A stretch of 50,699 bases of DNA from Neelides folsomi (Eukaryota; Arthropoda; Collembola; Neelipleona; Neelidae): NCBI GenBank assembly GCA_034687125.1, contig JAQGBZ010000423.1, positions 1-50,699 of the forward strand, read 5' to 3'. The notes under the pieces are model-generated. The model searched no databases, was not told the DNA's origin, and saw nothing but the letters and a program-made list of their open reading frames with translations. A program made the translations under genes and the position numbers. Each line of letters opens with the position of its first letter. Position 1 is the stretch's first letter. Of this stretch, positions 9,772 through 21,931 are shown in pieces.

Positions 9772-12700
9772 TTAGCGTTCCAAAGATTTTCTCTTTTCCA
9801 ACTTTTCTGGAATGTTTGAATTTGACGGCGTCGAAGCCCTCGAAGAGCTTCTTGATCTCGAGCCAGAGTTCAAACGAGTCACCAGTGATGATAAGTTTGA
9901 TTGGCTTAGAAATTCAATAGCCGGTTCTCTCATTTCAGAATGGACATAAAGCATTTTTTCTAAATTCTTGATGGTAAACTGAAAATGTTAATAAATAAGT
10001 TAATTTGTTTAAATCGATGGTTGAAGAATTAACGGATGATGATTCAATTGTATTGAAAATAAGTTATATATATATAAAATATGTAATATTGACTAGTATT
10101 TTACCTCATATTTCTCTTTAGTACATCTTAATTTTAAGTCCATTTCAATCAATTTCTTTTCTGCTTCCGGTTGTTCACCAATTGTTCTCAACAACCTCGA
10201 AGTCGCTAGATTTGCTCTTTCGATTTTCCCCTTCTGATTCTCAATTTCAAGAGACAATGCATTTAATTCATAGTTTCGATCCGCCAGATCAACTTCACAC
10301 TTTTTGACCATTTTTCCAAATTCTAATATTTCTCCCTTCTTTTTCTCCATCTTTTTTTTCAATTCTCTCTGCATCTTTTTAGCCTGTAGTTTTCTCGCTA
10401 TAGCCGATTTTTCTTCTTCTTCCATGTCTTTAATTGTCTTTCCCTCATAACCTGAATCAAAATAATTGCATTTTACATAGAATAAGTTGAACGCTTGAAT
10501 CACAATGATCGCAAATCGCAATGAAATGAATTTAATGAATGTAGGGTAAATCATATTAAATAATGAATATAACGAATTTGATCTAAGGTTTACTTTGAGT
10601 ATGGATTGGAGCAAGGGAATCTTTAAAGGAATCGTTAGATGAGACCATAAGAGAGAGTGTATTTTGAAGTGCCATGATTTCTCCTTCAGCTTCTTTTACT
10701 CTTTTATCCCATTTGCTCCCCTCTCTTAAGAAAAACGTAGGAATAGTTAATTTCACGAATAAATGTATTAATTAAATGAAATTGGACTGAAACCTTTTAA
10801 GTATTTCCTTTTCTTGGGCAATTTTAAGCAAATGAAATATTTCGTTGACGTCTTCACTTTGAATATCAACACCTCCTGTTTGAATGCTATTTACAATCAC
10901 GTCGTATCTATAATGTAAAATCCAATTAACATTATTTATTTAAGATAAATAACGATTAATTATAAAAGATGCATAAATGGTGAAACGGTGAAAGTTATAC
11001 TTTTTCTTTTTTAAATCAACTTCACGTTCGAGCTCTGTTAGTTGAATCGTCAATTTGTTTCTTGTGTCATTCAATATTTTCTTCTTGGCTTGAACCAAAG
11101 CTACATGAGATTCAATTTCTAACTTTCTTTCTTTGGTCAACTGCAAAGATGTTAATAAGTTATATAACTCACTATAATTCACAATATATGAATTACCCAA
11201 GAAAAAGTTTAACTTGAAGCTTCGAGCTAAACTCACCTTCTCAATTAGTAGTTTTTCCTTTTCTAATGAAAATAACATTCCCTTTTCTGATTTCTCTTTA
11301 TCTTGAATCCTCCGAAGCATCAATTTCATCAAATTAGTTTCAACGAGCAATTCATGCATTGATTTTCTTTCTCGTGCAATGTCAACTTCAAATCTTAAAA
11401 AAAGAGAAGCATTTAGATTATTTATTTTAAACAAATTCGTGTAATGTTCGTTGAAAAACCGAACCGATTTGCAATATTGAGGACAACGTCTCTCTCTGCT
11501 TTTAAAACATTGTGATTATCCCCGATCGTCTTGATATCCATTTCAATCCTTTCACAAATCTCGTTCAAAGTGGTAACTGTTCTTTTAAGGAAATTTGAGT
11601 TTCTTTTGCATTTTTCAAGTTTCTTTTTCAACCGTGCTGCATTTATTTGTGCAACTTCGTATTCTTCAGAGTTCTTCTTAGGGGCTTTTAATTTGCTCAA
11701 TTTCCTTTCGGCTAAAATCAACTTCATTTCACAATTCTTAACCGTTTCGACTTTCTTTTGAAGCTACTCATTAAAAATAAAATTATTTGTTTTATAAATA
11801 TTATAAAGTAACTTCAAAAAGTTAGAGTTAAGTACTCTTACAATTAGCATTATTGGATAAGACCAAATTTAGAGATTGTTTTTATTGTTAATTTTTACCT
11901 CAAGATCTCCAAATTTTTCCTTCTCTTTCAATGACTTAATAACGGAATCAATTCCGTTTATCTTAATGTCAAGATTTGTCACTTCATCTTTGAGGTATGA
12001 AAGTTCTTTGGTTCTCTTCAATAGGAACTTTCTCAATTTCTCAGTTTCTCTCTCGATTCCTAATTGTTTCATCTCCTCATTGTAGAGAATTCCTTCAAAG
12101 CTCTGACATTCTTCTTCATAATTCCCTTTCATCTCCTCCATGTCTTTTGCCTTCATCTTCAACTTGTCAACTTCCTTCGTCAGTCGTTCAATTTTCAATT
12201 CGCAGTCCTTCATTCCTATCTCCTTATTTTTGATATTGCTTTCTATGATTTTGACCTCTTCTGCTCCGCGCTTCAATTGCATTTTGAAGGCCAAGGCATC
12301 ATCACGCAATGAAGCTGCTGAATTCTTTTCCTTTAGAATTTGACCTCCCGTTTGTTGTAGTTTATTTTCCCGTTCAGAAGCTTCGCGTTCTTTTAAAATC
12401 CGCTCGTTGCTCTCATTCTCATGCATGCTCTTAAAGCTGGACAAATTCTTCTCTAATTCCGTTTTCTTATTGGAGAGATCTTCAAGTTCCTATGAATTAA
12501 TTGATAATGATAAGATAATTTATACTTAAGCATCATTATTGATTATTGATTTACTCAAACTTATGATACTGATACTAATGCTTAAAATAATTTTTAATTG
12601 ATTGCTTGTAAAGTAACAAAACCTTTGAAATGATGTCCATTTCATTTCCTCGTCTTCTGAGAATTTCAACTGCTTGATTCCACAATCCAATTGCTTCAGC

Positions 12701-13781
12701 TCTTTCTTCATTCGATAATCGGAATCTTTCGGATTCTCTTTTTAATTCAACTTGAAGAGAATTTGTCTCCGCTCCGGCCATTTGGAGTTTCTCTTTTAAT
12801 TTGTTTGTCTCCTCTTGAACTTTCACTACCTTATGTTCCAATTCCTGTTTAAAAATGGATCAACAATTCTTTGATATTAAATACATATTTATTGTAATTG
12901 AAAGTATGCATATTAATTATATAGTTAACCATAATCATTCTCTTGTCAATGTCGTTGTACTTTTGAATACAGTCAATGTGAGTTTCCTTCTCGTTGATTG
13001 AGCTCTTGTATTGTGTCAGTGCTTCATTATCCCATTGAACGAGTTTGATTAAATCTTCTACCAACTCTTTCCTTTGAGTAACTTCATGCTTTCAATCAAG
13101 TAAATTTAAATAGATTAGCCAATATTAGCTCAGTTTAAATTAACTAACAATTATTAATATTGGCAAACCTTAAATATTATTACAATATACAGATATCAGA
13201 TAAAATGTAAAGTTCATTTTAAATGCTATTTGGGTGAGTACTTTTGTGACGATATTTCGTTCTTGAAGCTCTTTGCGTTCTTTTCTCATTCTTTTAATTT
13301 CTTGTTCCATGTGGCTCTTTGACCTTTCAACATTCGATACTGTGTTTTCTTCTGACGCAATTGATGACCTTTTGACTTGGCTTAAATTCTATTTCAATAA
13401 ATTCAATGAAATGGTTTAATTTGAATTGAAAGTAATATTCCGGGCACCTGTGTTATTTGCATTTCTCGATTAACTCGCAAAATGTTTTCTTTGAGAGATT
13501 CAACACGCCTGTTTTCATCTTCAAGCTGGTTTTTGAGTTCTAGCCCTTCACGTTGTCGTTTCTCAAGCTAAAAGGAAACATCCTTTTTAATATCCAAGAT
13601 AATATCAAAATCCTCAATAGTTAGTATAACATATACTATAAATGACTATAATTTGTTTGTAATTTATATCTTGTTAAATTACTAGTTGTTCTAATGCTTT
13701 GTTTTCTTCATTTGCCACTGGTATGCGAAATCCCGATCCCCAGCCAAGATTCGATAAAACTTTTGTTATATTCGAAATCAT
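9772..13781 (-). CDS. CCDC39: Coiled-coil domain-containing protein 39 (axonemal ruler)
   Basis: With CCDC40, this protein forms the molecular ruler that sets the 96-nm repeat of motile cilia and flagella and anchors inner dynein arms and the N-DRC. Thirteen exons: 13683-13781, 13448-13567, 13242-13388, 12930-13088, 12623-12844, 11899-12489, 11465-11763, 11237-11393, 11001-11140, 10794-10907, 10594-10724, 10105-10451, 9772-9978. They give 910 residues; the human protein has 941. Diagnostic stretches: the N-terminal GWGSGFRIPVANEENKALEQL, the WDNEALTQYKSS block, the IAQEKEILKREG segment, the AEGEIMALQNTLSLM segment and the Ser/Arg-rich tail (RSRSSSRASTPS). Nearly the whole chain is predicted coiled coil (Glu/Lys/Leu heptads). 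Overall similarity is typical of fast-evolving coiled coils, but the anchors make the call strong. Confidence 0.93.
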
Positions 13782-14540
13782 GATTTTGATTTTTCAGATT
13801 TCTTTCACTATCAAAATTTGAATCAAATCTTGCTACTCTAGGTGATAAACATGTTAGTGGAATTTATAAGATAGAAGGTCTTTAAGCTTTGTTGCACTTT
13901 ATGGTCTACCCGTTTTGTCATTGTATTGATTATAAACAACCGAGAGTAGCAACCTGTTACCAAAGTTGAAGAAAATGATTAAAATCAATGATTTAACATT
14001 CACTTCGTTTCTTTGATATGTCGATATTCTTTTCTGTTACAACAACTAATTTTAGATAGTTGTATGTTGTATTAACATGTAAAGAGTTGATAGCAATTTG
14101 CTCCCTTATTTTTAACAGATTGATTTAAGTAGAAAGCAAATTAACTGACCACTTTACATGTATTAACTTACAAAATACCATAGACTGATACTTATATCTG
14201 TATTAGGTGCAGTGTGTATTAAGCATTATACATTTAAGATGTAATTTGTTGATATGAACCTTGAGGTATAATATTCTCAACCTCAATGATTAAAATTATT
14301 GATCAATTCAGTTTTATTCCGTTGTGTATTTATTTATTAGTGTTACTTTTAGTAAAGTTGTGATGTATTTAAAAGATACTTTTAGTATAAAAGCTACGAT
14401 GTTTATTTATCATACACATCTTGAATTAAAATTGAACAAACTTACGATTAATACTAGAACTTTGATAAGGATTAATTGTTATCACAAATAAAATTAATAA
14501 TTAAAACTTTAAATTCTACTAGCACAAGAAATGTTACAGG
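13782..14540. other. Intergenic between the F-box gene and CCDC39
   Basis: 759 bp, very AT-rich. It should hold the CCDC39 promoter (right next to 13781) and the 3' UTR of the F-box gene. No coding sequence, RNA gene or long repeat is seen. Confidence 0.5.
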
Positions 14541-17420
14541 TTATATGTTAAAAAAATGAGTCTTAACTACAAATTTTCTTAAATCCGACTTTGAAAACTC
14601 CACGTTTCTATATTCCTCATGCATTCTCACAGCTTTACAGTATTTGTTCGTTATCTGAAAGGAATTATAATTACAATTATGGACATTAGTCATTAATTGT
14701 GTACTTGTAGAACAATTTATGTATCAATATCAATGACAATAATATGTAGATATCTTACCTTTGAGAAGTTAAAATTTTTAGCTTTTGATTCCACACAAAC
14801 TTTCAATTCCCTAAACTTTGGAAGAATTTCGAATGCGAATTGGGCAGAAAAGTCTGTTAAATATGTCGACTCCTTCATGCAGATACTGTTATATTCAATA
14901 TTTGGGAAAATCAGATCGAGTTTCTCCAAATCTGCAACATAATTTAAAACATGTTTTTTGAAATTCATTGTGAATGTATAGAAATGGAATGTTAATTGAT
15001 AGTTAAAAATTGATTTATATCTGGATAACGCAATTAATGTGAGACAAAGGTTCTTATGGCACTGCACAAAAAACAAACTATATGTTTTTTGTGCAGTGCC
15101 ATAGATCCTTTGTCTCACATTAATCGCGTTTTCCAAATATATGTAATTTATAGGCAATAGAAATATTTGTCTTAAAATTTTAAGTATTATTACTTTGCAT
15201 ATATCTGATAGAAGAACCATCATAAATTATCTTCTCTCCCTTTATCATCTGGACTTTTACAGCCGGAAATCTTTCTTCGTCAATCCCAGAAATGATTGAA
15301 TCAAAATCCACAATTGCCGTGTCGAATTGAATAGTCAAGCTCCTCAATTTGGGCCAAAGGCTCCACAGAGATTTCAGTGCCTTTCGTTGCCTTTTGACAT
15401 GGCGAACACAGTCTTCGTCTTCGTCACAAAAATGAAGTTGTAGCATCTCCAAATTAGGAAAAACAGTATCCAAGCTGAGGAGGAATTTTGAGTGGTATAA
15501 AACATCAGAAATGTGAAGCGTTTTCACCGAGTAAACTTCAGGATAAGATGAGATGCTGTAGCGATTAAGGTTAAGTTCGGGGGTATCGCTCAGTTGAACT
15601 TTTTCCAAATTGGGAAGTATGAACAGAATGTTCTCGAGGCTCTTTTTGGTAAAGAATCCATTCTTCATTATCGTTGAGCCATACCTGTCGTTAATAGCCA
15701 ATTTTTTTAACTTGTTGAATTGGCGAGATGTGAATGGGATTTGGAACCCAATTTCTCCTTGATCAGCCTGAATAGGAACTTCGGACCAGAGACATCCAGA
15801 CGCATGAACTTTTTCAAATCCAGAAATGACTATTTTGAGAGACTCGAGAGATACCGAAAGTCCTGACCTTGCGAGAAAATCCCAAAAATAATTATAAGGC
15901 TCAATTGCTGACTTTCCTTTGCATAAAGCCTTGATCCGCAAAACTTTCAAGTTCATTTTCTGGCCATTTAAATTACATTGAATTTGATCCGAGATAATTT
16001 GGTCGAAAACTTTAAACTCTAAATTGGAGAGTTTTGATAATAAAGAGGATTCTTTCAAGGCGAGGAAACAATCGATGGAAGAGTCAACGTTGTAAGTTCC
16101 ATGAGGTTGGGAATTGACTTCGAAAGTTAAAGATTTTAAGTTTGGAGTTGCTTTGAGAAGCTCCGTTTCAACTGTAAATACATGGCCAAGAGACAATTTT
16201 TCCATTTTGAATAGCTTCGGATCATCTTCATGGAAGAGCCCAGATAACTTGCGTTTTTCGTAGGATGACCCGATTTTCAAAGAGGACAAATTAGGGCAGA
16301 ATTTAATGAGTATTTCTCGCAAGAAATTTATTGGAACTTCAAGGGTCTGCTCGATTTCACCGCTCTCTTCTACAACAGTGAACTGAGAAAGGTCGAGGCA
16401 TTTCATCGCTGGACCAGAAATAGTAAAAAATTCCACGTTTGATTGAAGTGAAAAGCCTTTATCGGAGAAAAATTTAAAGTTCCGATGAATAATTTTATCG
16501 CTGTTTTTGAAAAGTGAATTCCATTCTTGTACTTCAGCTTCTGACCCAAGAACCAATCTTCTCGTTTCCAATTCCTCGATGATAAACTTAAAGATGACGG
16601 TGTTCCATAATTGATTAACTCTTCTGAGTGGATACAGCTCTTTGGCGTTAAGATGAGCAAACACATTTTTTATAATCTAAAAAGAATAGGTAATTATTCT
16701 AATTATAATTTGGTCACAAATTCTTCCATTCTAGTCAATAATTCCAATAAAGGTATTAGATATTAAATATAAAATTATGTAAGTAATCGCAAAAAGACAA
16801 AACTGCAAACTGCAAGTAATGGAAATATAATATTGGAGTTTACTACCTAATTTACTTTTAGAATGATTGAATGTTTATAAGCAGTAATTATTTACCAGAG
16901 GATTTTGCAAGACTTGCTGACATATGGTATTCCAATGGAGTCTGACATCGAACAAAGAGTTATCTTCAATGTGTGTATTTTTTCTTCGGTGATAATTTCG
17001 ACCCTAAAAGTCAGTATTAGTTAAATTAAAATGTAATTAGAGAGATTAAATTTTGACACAAGACATAGCATAAGTGACGTCATATATTATGTATCCCTCT
17101 TATGCTATGCTAAGTCACATCCAATTAAATTTTGACATAAGCATAAACATAAATTTAAACGATAGCGGGATTTAAAACTGCCTAGAATTCTAATTTAATT
17201 GTAATATTAATTAATTAATCTAATAACCAACTGCCAAGGATCTAATTGTAAAGCAGATTTCAATAATTGAATATCATGTGCAATTGTAAAGGTTACTCTT
17301 GTTCTTAGCTAAATGAATTAGAAATGTTAAATTTAATCAATTGGTACTTGAATTAATTGAAAAAATAATATAAAATAAAAGTATGATATACTTTACCTTT
17401 ATTTCACGCTTTTTATTCAT
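14541..17420 (-). CDS. F-box / leucine-rich-repeat-like protein
   Basis: Predicted substrate-receptor type protein. Five exons: 17397-17420 (24 nt, MNKKREIK), 16896-17003, 15194-16676, 14759-14931, 14541-14654. All join in phase and give 633 residues. A divergent F-box spans the exon 2/3 junction (VRLHWNTICQQVLQNP, then LIIKNVFAHLNAKELYPLRR and VNQLW). The long middle exon carries irregular Leu-rich segments with LRR spacing (LKCLDLSQF, LSSLKIGS, LKSLTFEV, LEKVQLSDT, LEMLQLHFCDE, LRSLTIQF); the fourth exon continues the pattern (NLEKLDLIFPNIE). This is the usual SCF adaptor layout: the F-box binds Skp1 and the LRR region binds substrate. No orthologue is recognised; it looks lineage-specific. 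The first coding exon and probable promoter lie inside an inverted-repeat element (17040-17702), and the third intron carries a 46-bp hairpin. Confidence 0.8.
15029..15128. repeat. Near-perfect inverted repeat (hairpin) in an F-box gene intron
   Basis: The left arm 15029-15074 and right arm 15084-15128 are complementary over about 45 nt, with only two small mismatch sites and a 9-nt loop. Weaker complementarity extends about 20 nt further on each side. The core stem includes GGCACTGCACAAAAAAC and its complement. It lies inside the 262-bp intron 14932-15193. It could be a fold-back MITE or a small-RNA precursor; sequence alone does not decide. Confidence 0.85.
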
Positions 17421-17702
17421 CGCAAAAGTGATTTTTATTGTAATTGTGTAAGATAAGTTTAAAATAAATTAATCAAAATTACAGAAAACTTATTGGATGG
17501 ATGATGCTATGGAAAATTTGTAAAATAGTGCGCTTTTTGTCGCTTGGTTTACCCTTATGCAGGACATAAGGAACGTGACATAAGAAACGCATTCTTATTT
17601 CGCTAGCTCTAACATAGCGTAGGATTTTATGTAAAAGGGGAGGGGCCGACATATGACGTCACTTATGCTTATGTCGAGCCTTATGTCAAAATTTAATCTC
17701 TC
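17040..17702. mobile_element. MITE A: TA-flanked terminal-inverted-repeat element containing an F-box exon
   Basis: The termini GAGAGATTAAATTTTGACA (left) and the matching complement ending AATTTAATCTCTC (right) form TIRs of about 23 bp. Both sides are flanked by TA, the target duplication of Tc1/mariner-type insertions. The first 100 bp or so (17040-17150) and the last 150 bp (about 17552-17702) closely match MITE B. The central 400 bp (about 17160-17545) has no match in MITE B and contains the 24-nt first coding exon of the F-box gene (17397-17420). No transposase is encoded. Confidence 0.8.
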
Positions 17703-17914
17703 TATTAGCAAATAATGCATTAGCTTTAAATATTTTTTTTAAATAGGAATGGAATTAATGGAATCATTGAATGGCAAATTAAAATAGAGTTTAAAAAATA
17801 TTTTAGTATTTTTACACTTTCATCCCTGTCCCACTTTCTTCTTTCCATATTCTAAGTTGTCAATCATAATTTGAGACAAAAGTTTGATCAATCATGTCTC
17901 TGCTCTATATACTA

Positions 17915-18269
17915 GAGAGATTAAATTTTGACATAAGACATAGCATAAAGCATAGCACAAGTGACGTCATATGTTATGTATCCCTCTTATACTATGCTAA
18001 GTCACTTCAATTAAATTAACATAAGTACATAAGCATAAGATTTAGTTACAAATCCAAATGCGTGAAATGCTTTAAAAGCAAGGTTTTGAAAATAGAGCCT
18101 AATTCATCGCACGGTTTACCCTTATGCACGACATAAGGAACGTGACATAAGAAACGCATTCTTATTTCGCTAGCTCTAACATAGCGTAGGATTTTATGTA
18201 AAAGGGGAGGGGCTGACATATGACGTCACTTATGCTTATGTCGGGCTTTATGTCAAAATTTAATCTCTC
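17915..18269. mobile_element. MITE B: second copy of the same family
   Basis: 355 bp, flanked by TA, with the same TIRs as MITE A. Shared internal segments include the TGACGTCAT palindromic core near each end, the AAGAAACGCATTCTTATTTC block and the AAAAGGGGAGGGGC block. The interior is non-coding. It lies about 210 bp upstream of MITE A, in the same orientation. Confidence 0.85.
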
Positions 18270-19340
18270 TACTATATCTTAATTTCTGAATCGCAAAAAC
18301 AAGAATTGTACAAACTTTAAATATTTTTCACTCCATTTTAATTATTTTTTAATAGTTCTTGGTCAGTTCAAACTTCAAAGTTCTTTTTATGCAAGTATGC
18401 AGCCCTTGAAGATGTAGAGGTATAGGAATTAATTAGCCAAAGAGTATAAATATATCAGATTATAAGATATACTGATTTGTATAGTATTCACTCTATTTAT
18501 GAATTACAAATATATTTAATACAAACCCATCCCTACTCTCATCTCTATTGATTAAACAGGGTCATGCATTATGCACAGTTATGCATATTGAGAGCAGAAT
18601 TGAATATCTCTCAACATAACTGTATAATGCATAATAATAATTAGGTAATGCCAAATTATGCAAGTTTTGTAAGATTTCGAAGTTTTGTAAGAGATTTAAA
18701 ATTTATAAGTATAAAATATTAAATAATAGATGACAAGGTTAAACCTCCACATTTTTAACCTTAGATTTGATGAAATAATATAATGTGCCTTTAACTTTTA
18801 GGTAAATGTTTAAAATAAAAGCAATATTTTGAGATTTAACGATGAAAAGTTGATAATTTATTATATTGTATTTTTCGATATTTTATACACATACATTTTT
18901 GTTAAAATGTAATTATAGGTTGTTTTGTACACAATTATCTAATGCTTGTTATGTAAGAAAGTGCTAATAAATCTTATTAAAGTAATAAATTGTAAATAAT
19001 TATGTAGTTAATCGTAATTAATATTATAGGTCTCACAAACCTATAAAATATAACATTTTTGAGTAAGCGTACTATGGATGAATTGTTTACAAACTTAAAT
19101 AGGCGAAATTATTTATATATATAATAAATATCTCACTTCCCGTTCTACAGGTACATAAATATACAATATATTAAGTTAATTATTAAACTTTACAAAGTCA
19201 AAAAGTGTTTTAGTTAATATTAGGTAGGTATGTACTTAGGTATATCGAAGTGATTAGGGGTTTTATGCAGAGAACTTGATCAAAAAAGAAAATATTTTTT
19301 TGTGGTTTCATAAATGTGTTGCAAGAGGAGTTGCAAGTTG
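18270..19340. other. Intergenic AT-rich stretch with one hairpin
   Basis: No gene is seen. It holds the 3' UTR of CNOT9 on its right and the imperfect inverted repeat at 18564-18632. The rest is AT-rich with no structure I can support. Confidence 0.5.
18564..18632. repeat. Imperfect inverted repeat
   Basis: The arms 18564-18594 and 18608-18632 pair as ATGCATTATGCACAGTTATG against its complement, with two internal bulges and a 13-nt loop. It is probably a small fold-back element or the remnant of one. Confidence 0.6.
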
Positions 19341-21289
19341 CTATTTGTAAATGTCAGCTGGCGAGTTTGTACCACCGAGTCCGATGGAAAGGTCAGGTCC
19401 GACCAATTGGGCAGATGAGGGAGGCGAAGCTTCGACGTTTTTGAGAAGCTGAGTCAACCAGTGCTTCGTTGGCTTGTCATCTTTCAAACACTTTGAAAAC
19501 GTAGAATCTTTTAATTGATCAGGAAGACATTTTTGTAACGCTTCACGAGCCCTATATAAACAAAATTAAAATTGTAACATTTAATTTAAATATTCGGTAA
19601 TTTAATGATTTAAACTTAAATGTTGGGTACAACCGGGTTTGAAAATTGGGAAAATCGAAACGCATCGCGTCTTGAAAGGTTATTAAAATTAGAAGACAAT
19701 TGGGTCGGGTCGTGGTCGGGTTTTGGAAAACAGTGGCTAATTTGGGTTCAGGGTTTGATTCTCGAACATGTCATATAACAATGTTCTTTTAGGTATCATA
19801 AAAACGCTCAAGTTTTTTTTGGAATAAGTATTGGTATATCGAATTTGATAATAGGTCAATTGTAAAATTAAACTATCATAAACTGGACTGGATTTGAGAT
19901 AAATCGAACCTTGGGTTGTCACTAAGACGAAGATAGCAGCGAACCACATGTTTGAGGAGTCGGGCACTAGGATCCTTGGCCAGGCTAAGGACCATTTTCC
20001 CAAGTATCATCGCCACATGTGAGAATCGATCGTAGGTTTGGCAAATGTAATTAAGCCCTGAGTCATCCAGGAGTATCTTTTGAAGTATGAAAGTCGCCAC
20101 CGTTTTTGAGAGCTCGTTCCCCGATTCCATAATTCGAAGACAGAGAGGAATTATCTCAGTTGTGAGAAGAAAATTTATCACTTCTTGTTCATCGTTCTAA
20201 TATAAAATAAAAAATATCATTTGAATTCAATTTTATAAAATCAGAATGAGAGTTTAAATATGGGATTATAAAATTAGAATAATTAGTAAAATGAGTCATA
20301 CTTTGACCAGAGCTCCGATGACACCAAGTGAGGTCAAACGCAAATATTCAAAAGGTCTCGTTTTCGATACGGAGTGAAGGAAAGGATAAAGAAATAAGGG
20401 GATATGTGCTTGTAGGAATAAAGTCCTGGTTTCGGCATGAGAAGCGATGCATTGAAGAAGGGCAAGTCCATTACAGACCTAAATCAACATTGAAAGTTAT
20501 TAATGAACATTCCGTGTATTTATTTACGTAGCTTGTGTCCATAATTAGACACAGACGTTAATTGTATGATATTATTAAAAGTAATTCATACTCTATTCGA
20601 CTGATGGGCATTGAGAGTAGGAGGGCTGATGTATGGATAAATGGAAACGATTTCCTGGAGAAGTCCTGCCATTGTTCCAAACGAAAACCAGAGCATAGGA
20701 GCCAAATCCGAAACGTGTTCTCTCTTCTTTCTGCTCAAGCATAATCAAATTCATTATCAACCAAGCCTTTTATGAATTTAGGTCAGCTTATCATAATGTT
20801 TAAGCTTGGATTACAAATATATAAACAAATTATGTAAAGACACTTGAGAATGAGCTGGTAATCAAGTTTTGCTTTAAATGGGATTGAATACAATATGAAA
20901 ATTTTCGAAAGCTTACGACAATTCCAAAAGAGCATTTTCTCGAGTCGTTGGATTGGAGAGTTCTAGAATCCATTGGTAAATCTTATCTCGGTCGGACGAA
21001 GGAGGATGAGAGATGGTCGAAGTTCCGAATTGGGCTTGTTGCTGCTGCTGAGAGAATTCGTTTCCTAATTGCTAAACGTCCAATTTAAACAACTCAATTA
21101 GCTTTTATTCAAATAAGTTATAAATATGAGCTCTATAATCATATGGTTAAACTAACATCTAAATGGAATAGAGTATATTATAGAATGGAATGAACAGACT
21201 TTGGAAAGGGGAATATTTAGAAATTTCGAAATGAATTGAAGGGGATTGGAATTGTAACTTACCACAGATCCACTATTATTCGACATCAT
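19341..21289 (-). CDS. CNOT9: CCR4-NOT complex subunit 9 (CAF40/RQCD1)
   Basis: Armadillo-fold subunit of the CCR4-NOT deadenylase complex. It binds NOT1 and the GW182 protein and helps recruit targets for mRNA decay. Six exons: 21263-21289 (27 nt), 20917-21071, 20592-20730, 20302-20478, 19910-20196, 19341-19551. They give 331 residues against 299 in human. The extra length is a Ser/Gln-rich N-terminus (MMSNNSGSV, then [16 protein letters not shown]). The core is very conserved: [40 protein letters not shown], the [20 protein letters not shown] block and [20 protein letters not shown]. The C-terminal tail after LLKNVEAS is divergent. The first exon is a 27-nt coding exon starting at the first of two adjacent ATGs. 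Confidence 0.97.
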
Positions 21290-21931
21290 TATAAAAAAGG
21301 TACAATCTCAATGCAGTTGTACCGATATAGCTGCTCTAAAAGTAGGGTCAACAGTTCAGCTTGTCTGGGATAATGATGATCTTAACTGGGGAAGTTTTGG
21401 TAAATGGAATCGAGTTTAGGGAATGGAAATTATGGGAGCAGGAGCAGTAGCCAGAGCTGGGATGAGACGAGTGTTCTAGTTTTTATTTGTTTCCTTCTCC
21501 GTCTTCTCTTGAAGGGTGTTGGTTCGTTCCAACGATAGAGGACCTCTTAGATTTCTTGCTCATAACCCCAAACATTTAATTTTCTTAATTATTTCTTATA
21601 TATTTGTTTCGATACGCTTTCATTCATAAAATTATTAATTTTATTAATTCGATAGCTTGAAAGTTGGATAGTTGGAAGCAAGATATGCGTTTCTATTATT
21701 TTAATTGGGAATTAAAGAAATTGGAATGCAATTCATTAAACATTTAATGAATATAAACATTAACAAATACCAGTAATAGGTCGCGTTTTAATATTAAGTA
21801 TAAGATAATCACACTCCGTCATTATTGAATTAAATGGTTAAGCATTTTGTAACTTATTTAAATAATTTCATTCATTAGTGTTCTCGAGGGACGGCAAGTT
21901 AAAAATTCGTCATTTTTATAAGTAGTAACAA
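21290..21931. other. Upstream region of CNOT9
   Basis: The 5' leader and promoter of CNOT9 must lie here. It includes a less AT-rich patch at about 21430-21550 (rich in GGGA/GAGCAG and TTCTCCGTC-like motifs). No second gene is supported. Confidence 0.4.

Noticed and set aside
11531..12343. Several + strand open frames rich in Phe and Ser
   Set aside because: They are antisense images of the CCDC39 coiled-coil exons, whose Glu/Lys codons read as Phe/Ser on the other strand.
14717..15223. Long - strand frame reading through 15193-14932
   Set aside because: It crosses the hairpin-bearing intron of the F-box gene. The correct reading joins 15194 to 14931 by splicing, and the rest of the frame is intron.
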